A program made the translations under genes and the position numbers. Positions 10,924 to 20,551 of a stretch of 64,000 nt of DNA are shown piece by piece. Below the pieces are notes generated by a model. It worked only from the letters and a program-made list of their open reading frames with translations. It was not told where the DNA came from and ran no database searches. Each line of letters starts with the position of its first letter. Position 1 is the stretch's first letter. The stretch is from Ilyonectria destructans (taxonomy: Eukaryota; Ascomycota; Sordariomycetes; Hypocreales; Nectriaceae). The stretch lies in contig JAHEWK010000009.1 in NCBI GenBank assembly GCA_020740775.1, forward strand, positions 1,426,001 to 1,490,000. The letters run 5' to 3'.

Positions 10924-11872
10924 GATCAGGGCGACAAGACGGCATAGTAGAACAGAATTCTAAAAGCATATAGACTAACCCAGGGTTCTATATTCTAGCT
11001 TATAGATGCGCGTGCAGAGATCGTAGCGATAGGTACAGGATAGACATGGTAGACCCTTTTGGCTGCCATCCCGTCTCTGCCCTACAAGCAGGGTCTCCAC
11101 TGAAGCGTCAGGGGCCGACCCCTTGGTCCGCCCTTGGGACCGTAACTCCTTGACCCGATCCAGCACGCCTGGAAGGCTCCAAAATTAGACTATGAACTAT
11201 TGCCTTGTCCTGGGAAGTTTGAGAAACCGATGTTTCTATATCAGAATCCATCAAATACATCCATCCCGTTGTCGTGGCAAGTCATCCCATTATTGACTTA
11301 GAGGCGAGTGGAGCTACTCCTCGCCATCAGAATCTGGACTTCCCCTGAGGTTGGTATAAAAAATATCACAACTCCACTACATGGATCTGGACTCCATTGT
11401 ATTATTGCCAAATTTGAATTGAATGCCAATTGACTGTGGAAATGGCATGTAAAGTCGCGCGTTGATTGGTGTCGTGGACCTGTGGATTTGTGTTTCAGAT
11501 GCTTTTGCCACGTCTATTAAAACCAACCACTCATACTACTCAATACCTTAGCAAAACCGAGATGGTCCAGTTATGTCCCAATATTTCGCGATCAAGGCAT
11601 TTACTCTAACCCGTATAGGGAATATGTGGGACTCTTATCAGAGCTACTGCGCTCGATAGCTGAGGTCTACGCCAATTTCAGGGCATCATTGTGGCTTACG
11701 AGGCGTTGAGCCACGCACTACTAGTTGAAACTAGAAAAAAAAGACAATAGAAAGGGGTAAGATGATGGCGAGCATATGAACTGCGCATGGTCTACGTTGG
11801 TGCGACCTAGACTTTTCTACTGAACACTCCCTTTGGTACGTTAGTGTTCTCGTGACCCGACCGGTTTTCACG
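10924..11872. other. Intergenic, nothing certain
   Basis: A 63-codon minus frame at 10975-11166 lacks context. It may be a remnant of a repeat but was not recognised. The right part is the promoter region of the next gene. Confidence 0.4.
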
Positions 11873-13891
11873 ATGCGTCTATCTCTATCTAGTACCCATG
11901 CCAGGTGGCTCTTCGCCATGGCTGGCACTATCGCCGGCCTCTACGTCTTTCTGCGTCTGTCTCCCACTCATGCCGAGGGGCTCGTCACCATGGCCGGCAG
12001 CATCACAGCATCCTCCTACCTCAAATCCCTGTCACCAGACACGAGGCAGTTGTTGACGGAAGGCATGGAGTGGATGGACACGTACTACGACTCAGATGCC
12101 GGGTACCTCTACGACTTCAGTTCCCGCAAAGCGCTCAGACATGAAACCCGCAACTCGGTCTGGTATGCGCTGGGTCTACTGGCGCGAAACAAAGGCACCG
12201 ATGTTGCTGAAGCTGAAAAGATTATCAACAATGTAATTGCTAGTCAATACAAGGTGCCATCCGATGCCTGGTAAGTTACAATGACAATTTCAGTGAATTG
12301 TCATTTTTCGGATAAAGATAAATGAATACTAATACCTAGACAGGTATGGAACGTATCAAAAAGAACCAGAAGAGCCATATGTTGGTTCGATTGCGTATCC
12401 TGACAAGGCCTACGGTTCCTGGGATCCCAACTGGCGGTGCTTTGTTGGCACGACTTTCATCATGATGATGGAGGAGTTCTCTGATCTTCTAAACCAGACG
12501 ACTCAAAAAAATATTGTAGACTCACTCTATCACGCCACTGTTGGAGATTCCTATCGATTCGGCCAAGTTGGCACGAGCAATACTTTTTTCCCCTCCTACA
12601 GCAACCCGGTAAGCCACTCATGCCGACAGCGCCTCGACAGAAGTAAGACCTTCGAAACTAACAATTTGGACTATAGCAAATTATGAGGGCTTTCCTTACG
12701 GGTTGGACTGGTCGACGGCTCCAGAATGCAAACATGACCAAGGCAGGCGAGAGCTACGCCCAGGACGTGATCAATCTCTTCAACGAATACAACACCCTTT
12801 CTGAATTCAATTCCCCCACCTACACTGGAGTTTCACTCTTTGGTCTCGTCTTATGGAGCAAATACCTACCCGAGGAGTCTGTCATGACCAAGCATGCACC
12901 CAGCATGGTCAAACATACGTGGACGGCTGTCTCTCAGCTTTGGCATCCTGGGTTGAAGAATATTGCTGGTCCCTGGGATCGCACGTACGGCTTCGACATG
13001 AACCGCTACTTGAGTGTGATGGCGTTGTGGTTCTGGCCCTTGATCGGAAAGGAGAAGGCTGGGCTCAAATCCAAGGTAACTAACCCTAAGCCTAGCAGCT
13101 ACTAAGTATGAATACGCATCAAAGCTAATCAACCACCAAACACAGCCTGAGACCATGTCACAAACACATGATTTTGCATGGGCTCCCCTTGTGGCTGTGC
13201 TTGCGGATCAGCACAAGAGCTTGATCCCCGAGGAAATTGCCGACGGCTTGTCGACTTTCATGGGCGAGCACACATATTCAACCAAAGTTTGGGCTCCCCC
13301 ATATGACAGTATTCCTCGTAATGTTACTGCTTGGCTCTCAGATAACATTACGGTTGGGGCTGAGGAGTTTGATCACTATGTTCCTGGCCGCACTGGGCAT
13401 GGGTCATATAACGCTGCTGTTATCCAGTGGGACACCGGGAACGAAGTCTCGTTTATGTCGGTACGTTTTGCTTGAATTATCACAGCCCATTGCAGTCAGA
13501 TGGGCGTAGATGGAGGCGTTTGCATAAAGAGCAACTTACTAATGCTTGGATTGTACAGCTCTACCCCAGCGAACCAGCTCTCCTTGTCGATGTTAAACCA
13601 TGGAAGCTGACACTGTCGTATCCCCATGGAAACGCTGATTCCGTCTTCACCTTCGTCGTCGACACTTTCACCGCAAAGCGCACCATCACCGGGTGGCAAG
13701 ATGTGCCGGGGCTCAGCGTTGCCGTTTCCGGCAACATCAACGAGGCGTTAGACCTATCCTTTGCTGGAACTTACGGAGGCAGTCTAGGTCCAATGCTGGA
13801 TTTTGAGTACTGGAAATTCACCTACAGAATGCCTGAGGGTTTTATCGGCATCCCAACCATCGTGCTCGACCTCAAGCTACGACATTCATAG
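11873..13891 (+). CDS. Predicted secreted or signal-anchored protein of unknown function
   Basis: Five exons: 11873-12270, 12344-12608, 12677-13075, 13146-13460 and 13559-13891. They total 1710 nt (569 aa) with frame kept. The first intron has a clear TACTAATACC branch region. The N-terminus (MRLSLSSTHARWLFAMAG) has a basic start followed by a hydrophobic stretch, AGTIAGLYVFLRL, which suggests a type II membrane anchor or signal peptide. Several N-glycosylation sequons support passage through the secretory route. Motifs include RNSVWYALGLLARN, SWDPNWRCFVGT, and a C-terminal beta-rich segment ending VLDLKLRHS. The helical first part resembles the alpha/alpha-barrel proteins that include six-hairpin glycosidases, but this is only an impression. 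No catalytic motif was recognised, so function is left open. Confidence 0.75.
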
Positions 13892-15139
13892 GGCTTGCAT
13901 GCCTCGATCTCGTAATACATTGAGGCTTGGGAAGCTGCCGGGCGCTCGTGAGAGGAATTTTAACCCCCTCTACATTCTTAGACCCCTTGACGGGGTGTGC
14001 CTTGACAAATGCGGCTAAATAGACGAGAGGATTATGCAATGCAATTAATACAGTTAAAAGATGATGCCGGTGGTTTCTGTGACAGTGAATTTCTCCAAGC
14101 GGAAATGCATGCCTACTTTAAGCACATAAGCACTGCCTTGCCACGTGAATCACAACGTGGGCAGTAGCAGGAACCGATGCGATCGCCCTGCTGTCCGGCG
14201 TCCAATTTTCTTGAAGTATTCTTATAAGTTTGATGTATGTTCGTAACTGAACTAGCACTGAAGTCACAACACGGGCGTCGGCCATTTTGCCATTTGAGTC
14301 GAGTCAATGTCTTGCACTAGTGCTGAAATCAGGAATTCCCAACAGCGTTTGAAAGGCACTAATCATCCAGGAGTCATTCAATCTGGGGTTTTGCGAGTGA
14401 GCTTATGATACTACCATGTTGTGTGAAATGCTTCCCGACATGTGTTGTCGCGGTTGGTGGCGCTATCAATGGTGAACTTTTTCATCCAGAGCACGAGTCT
14501 GCCGATCGTATTAAATCGTAAGTGCAAACTGAACCGAAGGAATCAACGTAACCTGATTCGGTAAATATAGGTATTAGCTCACGGGCGTTAGATGCTGGAT
14601 AGCGAATACGGCAGGTTTTGCCGATAGTTCCGGAAACAACCGGAGCACTGCATTTGGGAAAGGTGAGCTGATACTTCTGTGTGGTCTACCACATGCTCTG
14701 GCTAGATAAACGTCCCATGGCATATACAAATGTCAGCATGTGGGATATCAGCACTTATTATCGCAGCGATTGCAAAATACACATACTTGTTCGCATGTTG
14801 TCGAAGGCACGCGACTCTGGACGCCCCGGCAATCGGTCGGTAATGTCGGGCTAATAGGTCACCTATCAAGGCCGTAACCAAAAGGGGAAAATGGGCCGGC
14901 GCTGCATTATCATCCCAATCAACACTAGCAACCCCCTGATGGTTAAAAGGACGGGTGACCCGGCAAATCCGGTGGATTTACTTCTCACCTGGACACTTCG
15001 CCGGTTCTCCTCCCGACTCATCCGCTTTCACCACGCCAAGCATCTCTTTGACAATGCGGGGAGGAAGCGTCTGATTGCTTGATTGATGGATGCTCGTGTG
15101 CTCTTCATCCACTAGTTTTATTCCCCACATCACGCAACA
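13892..15139. other. Intergenic; promoter side of the Zn2Cys6 gene
   Basis: No ORF with domain support. CGG triplets occur near 14830-14850 (CGGCAATCGGTCGG), a possible zinc-cluster binding region, but this is weak. Confidence 0.4.
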
Positions 15140-17221
15140 ATGCCTCTGCAGGGTGGATCGGCAGTCGGCCGCGTCCGAGAAGGCGATGTTCCGATAAAGT
15201 CCCGGAAAGCTTGCGGTAAGATAGGCCGTCGTGCACGCTCAGAGCCAGGAGCTGACATGTAATTAGTCAATTGTCGACGGCAAAAGGTTAGCACCTTTGC
15301 CGGCTGGATTAAATCTCATTTATCACGTGCAAATTTGACCTAGGACGTGTTAGATGAAATGTAGGATCGACTCTGGACCATCTTGTCGAAGATGCCTCGG
15401 GTCAGGGGTGCCGTGTGTGTTTGTGCCACGAGCCAACGTATGTGATGAAACCTTGATGCAGAGCCTGAACCTGGCGTTAAATATATGATGTAAAGTGGGA
15501 GCTAATCAAGGCTATGAATGGTCTTATGTATAGGCCGCTTCATACAACTTGTGTGATGACACCACGTCCACAGTACCATTGCCAATATCACAGCCAAATG
15601 CACAATTACCAGCACCCGATAACGCCGTGCTCCGTCGGTTGAAGAGGATCGAAGACCACATTGGCCTGCCAGATATTGATGATGAGATAATCGCAGATGC
15701 CAGTGAGAGCATCACACTCGACAGCCAGGGGCCTCAAGACCCGTCGCTGGGCCCTTTGTGGCCTGCCATTCAAGTTCTAAAATCGAGTTGTTCCACCAAC
15801 ACCACCAAAGAGATATGGACGGAGCCGCTCATAAAGCGTCTGTGGCTTACGTATGACTCCATTGACGGTGCCGAATGACCTTCTTGACCCTGCTAATCCC
15901 TAGCCAGCTTCCATGATACCATGCTCGGGTTACACTTCCTACCCAGCAAGCAGACTTTCTCATCACCAACCCCGTTGCTACTGGCTTCCATGTTATACTG
16001 CTCAAGCATTCGAGGATCTCAAGACGTTATTATGCTAGCACCTGAATACTTCACCGTACTCTGCAACTCCATCGCGCAACTTTGCATGCCGGCGAGTGCA
16101 ATCGGCCAGGACGCAAAGAACCCTGCGCGGGCTGAGGAGTGGGCATTTCAGACGATCCTAGGCATCATCCTTTCGGGTCTTTTGAGGGAGGGTATCAGCA
16201 AGGAGACCGGCATCTGGATATCCGTTGCCTATCGGCTGATTCTCGAACACTGTCCACCTATTATGGATGAAAGGTCACTTGAATGGCAGAGGCTTTTCAC
16301 TGGGCTGCAGGTTCGACCTTACCGGCGATTGATGATGATACAAGGTTTTACTGACATTCCATCCCAGATTGTTGATCTCGAGCATGCATCCATATACCTA
16401 TCCTGCCCAGCCATCCCAATAATTGCACCATTCCCGCGACTTCGCATCTCTCTGCAAGATCAACTCTACAGACTGTCACGAATGATGCACACAGGCTTGA
16501 CGCATTTCACTGGGCGAGGTCTGCCAACTATTTGGTCTTGTTTCTCTGGAGAGCTTGCAGTGGTGATTGACCCCGCTGTTTCCTTCAGCGATGTCGACGC
16601 GGCGGTCATACGAGACTGGGCACGCCAACTCGACGACTGGCTGGTCGAATTCGGCGCCCGGAACGACGAGCCGGAAAATGAGAGGAAACTCGTTTTTAGA
16701 CAATATGTCTTGCATCGCGTTCTCGTTCTCTCCATCTACCTGCCTGCCAGGGGCAGCGACCTATTCTCCGACACGACACCCAAGGAGCAACATGAACTGC
16801 TCGTTTCCGCTCGGGCGGCTGTCAAACTCCAGCTCGTTGACTCTTCAATCTGGTCTAATTTTGACCTCATCGTCATTACTTGGGCTGCTCTGATTGTCAT
16901 GCAGGGAGTCGAAGGTGGAGTAGGAGAACCTGACGGTAAGTCCCTGTTATGAGCTATTGATTCCTGTTATGCTGACGAGGACGCGTCTCAGATCTAGAGA
17001 ATGTGCGAGTACACTTGGCGGGCCTCCACGAAAAGCAGAATTCGAGTCTTCACGAGTTGCTTGCCGGCTGCCTGGACCAAAAGCTGCAAGCTTTGAGCAC
17101 CCCAATATTTGGCGACGATGGGGGCTTCCACCTTGACGGTAGTCTTGACAGGTCCTGGTACATCTTTAACCAATCCAGCTTACAGACTGGGTACGAACTG
17201 TTCTCTTTTGATGGCGTGTAA
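15140..17221 (+). CDS. Zn2Cys6 transcription factor, six exons including a 20-nt exon
   Basis: Exons: 15140-15215, 15267-15286, 15354-15437, 15534-15850, 15908-16935 and 16992-17221. They total 1755 nt (584 aa) and all junctions keep frame. The zinc cluster is assembled from the first three exons: RKAC at the end of exon 1, VNCRRQK from the 20-nt exon 2, MKCRIDSGPSCRRCLGSGVPC in two parts from exon 3. Spacing is C-x2-C-x6-C-x7-C-x2-C-x6-C, exactly that of fungal binuclear clusters. A linker with a short heptad-like segment (LRRLKRIEDHIGLP) follows, then a fungal regulatory (MHR-type) region with LWLTFHDTMLG, FLPSKQTFSSPTPLLLASMLYCSS and EEWAFQTILG. It is a nuclear DNA-binding regulator. It lies next to SnoaL-like, oxidoreductase and exporter genes and may control them; this is inference. 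The last intron donor is GTAAGT. The first exons are too short to appear as simple ORFs, so automatic models could miss the DNA-binding domain. Confidence 0.9.
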
Positions 17222-18348
17222 ATGAGAGCTATCATGAAACTGCCATTCGCACACGGAACTCAGTTTGGTGTTGTGGGATTCGCGAGCAAGTCTCCAAGGT
17301 AAGGGTTGCGAAGCCGCTATTCACGACTTGTAATTAATTTTCGCAGGTAATTGACTCAAGAATTGATTCAACTAATACATACTGACGAGAGTAGTCACTA
17401 AAGCCAATAATAATCCTCAAACACGAGCTCAGTACGTGGCGCAACGTGGCGCAAGATTACCATGTATCCCATGCAGCATCGCGAGAGGCATGCACCACAG
17501 GCCACTAGCCCATGAGCGAGGTCGTGCTGTCGGAAGAAAGTCATCAAGGAGGCCATCCATAGAAAATACTAGAATCTGACCTAGGGATGAGACTCATGGC
17601 AGCTGCTTGGGTGGTCAATGAGTAGCAAGTGGCGCACTGCAGGGTAGCACCTCGATCAACAAACGACCCGGGGCTAAGCCATCATGATCAATCCGGAGTG
17701 TTAGAATCTAAATATGCATCATAATGGGTTCTTTATATCCTATGATCTAATGGAATACCAATTCAAATCTCAAGACGCACGGAAATGGGCCATAGGATAC
17801 GCAAATAGTTGATGGCTGCTCTCCACTTGGTTCAAAGGCAGAAATTGGGTCTGCATGTAAACCCTGTAGAACCAAGCGGTATTTCCATGTAGAAGTCCCT
17901 CCCATTCTTGCTAAAAATTTACAGGCATTTTTAAAGGAAATTTACCATGCTGTGGCGCCTAATTTAGTGTACCGAATCTGTTCGACGCACATAGCACGGA
18001 GATGCGAGTCCCAAGGAGACTTGAGATTATAGTTTAGCTGGCGGATGCCGTTTCTTTCTCAGTAGATACCACTGCGAGCCCATTTTAATGACCCTTGATT
18101 GTTGACCCTAGGTGCGTGTGAGTGTGGTCCGGTGTCGGCATCCACGCCAATCACATCCACTTCGGACAATGTATCACTCAGATGATGACGCAAAAGAGAA
18201 GCCCCTGACCTTGTATTATGAAGTGTTTGGATAAGAGTCAGGGCCGAGTAACTGAACTGGTAATAAGTCCAGCATAAAATGAATTGCACTGTAGTGGAAT
18301 ATCTAGCCTTTCATTTCTAATTTCCCCTATCTAACTACCTTTTCGCTT
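17222..18348. other. Intergenic between convergent genes, nothing recognised
   Basis: About 1.1 kb holding the 3' flanks of the regulator (plus) and the SnoaL-like gene (minus). No ORF with support. Confidence 0.45.
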
Positions 18349-19038
18349 CTACCTGGTAAACTCATGCAAGTCCGTGGCGCTCCAAGTATCCTTCCAGCTA
18401 GTGTAAGCCTCTGGCGGCACGGGCTGGAGCTTGGGAGCGCGGCTGGGGTGGTAGGGCTCGTTGAAGCTGACACCACGGTCCGCAGCAGAAACGCCCTCGC
18501 CATCCTTGGGCAGCCACTCGGGCTTCTTGAAGGCAGTCTTGGCCCAGTCGTCGTCAAAGGGGGTGCGGAACGTAGTCAGCACGTGCAAGTGCCAGATCTT
18601 CCACTTGCCGTCCTCCTTGCGGAAGTCGACGGCGTATCGGCCCCAGCTCCAGTGGGCCTTGGGCACGTCGCATCCCTCGAGAGGGAACGTCTCGTGTCCG
18701 GGTGAGATCCAGATTCCCTTGGCGGTCTGACCGTCGCCGGCAATTTCGACGACAGGGGTGGTGATTGTGTGTTCGACCAGTAGGCCCTTGGTGCCAGCCG
18801 GGAAGGGGTTCTTCTCGACGTACGACTCCTTGATGGTCTTGAGGCTGGTCCAGGCACCGACGTCTTCAGCTTCGAAGACGACATCGTCCTGAGAGCTCCA
18901 GAGTTCGTCAACTTCAAGATCGTGACGACCGGCCGAGTGGTAGTATGCTCGGCGGCCCATGATGTTGTGGATCTCGTTTATGTCCTCGATGCGCTGGATG
19001 CGCACGAGCAAGGACTGGAGGCTGTCTGCAGAAGGCAT
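18349..19038 (-). CDS. SnoaL-like (NTF2-fold) protein
   Basis: Single exon, 229 aa, starting at ATG 19038-19036 (MPSADSL). The upstream extension of the frame has no ATG and is low-complexity Ser/Ala/Thr, so it was left out. The family has the cone-shaped NTF2 fold used by polyketide cyclases, dehydratases and many small-molecule enzymes. RIQRIEDINEIHNIMGRRAYYHSAGRHDLEVDELWS is the typical first helix pair, followed by a beta-sheet region with HTITTPVVEIAGDGQTAKGIWISPGHE and WSWGRYAVDFRKEDGKWKIWHLHVLTTFRTPFDDDW. Such proteins often sit in fungal metabolic clusters. Substrate unknown. It lies between the Zn2Cys6 regulator and the oxidoreductase. Confidence 0.82.
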   Translation of the reverse strand: MPSADSLQSLLVRIQRIEDINEIHNIMGRRAYYHSAGRHDLEVDELWSSQDDVVFEAEDVGAWTSLKTIKESYVEKNPFPAGTKGLLVEHTITTPVVEIAGDGQTAKGIWISPGHETFPLEGCDVPKAHWSWGRYAVDFRKEDGKWKIWHLHVLTTFRTPFDDDWAKTAFKKPEWLPKDGEGVSAADRGVSFNEPYHPSRAPKLQPVPPEAYTSWKDTWSATDLHEFTR

Positions 19039-20551
19039 TGTGGAGCAAGTGGTATCCAATGAGGTAAAGTAATTGAGGTGAGGGTGTTGTGGTGGGAAAG
19101 GAGTGGTAGAGGTGGTAGCTGAAGAGGCTGCTGAAGAGGCTGCTGAATCCAATCACTGTTTGGCGACGGATGAAGCTATTTAATACTCCTCCCTCACAGT
19201 CTACGAAAGACTCCAGCGGATCTTGCTCCGACAAAAAACGATCATCTCGATTGCATCCCGGTCGGAGGGAGGATCTCGTCAAGGCGCCAGGCTCGTCGAT
19301 GGTGTTCCGAGTCCCCACATGACGTGTCTTCAAAACGGGGTTTAGCGCAGGTGCAACACCGCCTGGTGATCAACATTCTAACATGGGAGTCGGTGATTCA
19401 ACACCCCTTGAAGGACTGGAAGTAATTATCCCACTTGCCTTAGACATAGGGGCGATGGTTTGGGCTGACGTGTCTTCAAATTCGGGATTAGCGTAGGAGG
19501 GCGATGGCTTGGAGGTGTTGAGGCGGGTGGAGGGCGGCTGAAGATGGCCTCCACCTTCCGGGCTGTATTTAGCGATTGCCTCGGGCTTGTTGAGACGCAG
19601 CTGAGTCGTTGGAGTCGTCGTATCTTCATAATCGGGTTTAGCCTTGGGGTAGTGTCTTGTGTGTTGGAAGTGGAGGGATGGCCGGCAGTTGTCGAGGTGG
19701 ATTAGGTGGTTGTTTGGAGTCATGTAGGAGAGCCAAGAGAAGATCCTCGGCAACTGGCCTTCAAGAACCGGCTTAGCACGGTCTCTCTTCTCCTCTTCTA
19801 CTAGTCTTACACCTGAACCTGCAATGGGCGTCTCGGGACCACCGCTTGAAGTGAAGCCGGAGTCCCGCAAGTTCTCGATTCTCAACCAACAAGTTTGAAC
19901 AGTCTGGGGTAACTGGGAGATTAGCTCCGTCGTCTCAGAGCCCCCCCCCACAAGCTGCGGAGAATCTTGTGCTGTAGTTTCTAGACTCTAATTCAACTCG
20001 ACTCCGTAGTGCAAGATGCGCCACCCTAGTCGGTCTCGCCTGCCTTAGCCGGCTCCCCGATCCCCACCCCGTACTAAAACCGCTCTGAAATTGCGGGGAA
20101 ATGTTATGCACGAGTTGTGCAAATTTCGAATTCGCCCTCCCGCCGATGCCCCCGCGACTTTTTCCACCACATTTCCCTCGTCTCCTCTTTTTTTCCACTT
20201 CCACGCTCTTGGGAAGACCATGCACAATCCCACCCGCACCTGCACCCAGGAACCTCTAGTAGACAGAGCCTCCAAGAGGTTCAAGTCTGGACGACACTTA
20301 TCCGTTGGTCTCATGAGTTGTCTGGTTTTTTATTCTCTCTGCCCCAATGGCCCCGATCGGACTGGATCTCTATGTACTTCAAAGTCAAAGCCTCGTGAAT
20401 CTATGCAGGCACATCGTCGACGATACTAGATAAATTCAGGGAATGTTTGGAAATCAACGATTTAACCACTCTCCTTAACAGTTCAGTAAATATCGATGCA
20501 TTGTAGGAATCTAATCTAACATAAACGCAAGGCAGCCCTCTCTATCTCTAT
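19039..20551. other. Intergenic with degenerate repeats
   Basis: About 1.5 kb between two minus-strand genes. ORFs here (up to 193 codons on the minus strand) are low complexity and track the degenerate repeat described separately. A run of eight or more C lies near 19942-19950. No gene recognised. Confidence 0.45.
19320..19790. repeat. Degenerate tandem repeat, period about 140-150 bp
   Basis: A segment of the form CTTCAAA-n-CGGG-n-TTAGCG recurs near 19326, 19472, 19624 and 19760, spaced about 136 to 152 bp. Copies differ at many positions, so this is an old or heavily mutated array. In the minus frame it gives similar peptides (AKPDYEDTTTP, ANPEFEDTSAQ), but no gene is supported. Confidence 0.45.

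Noticed and set aside
10975..11166. 63-codon minus frame beside the MITE-like element
   Set aside because: Reads vaguely like a repeat-encoded fragment, but there is no recognisable motif, start context or element ends.
19370..19951. 193-codon minus frame
   Set aside because: Its apparent peptide repeats follow the degenerate DNA repeat; no good start context or domain.
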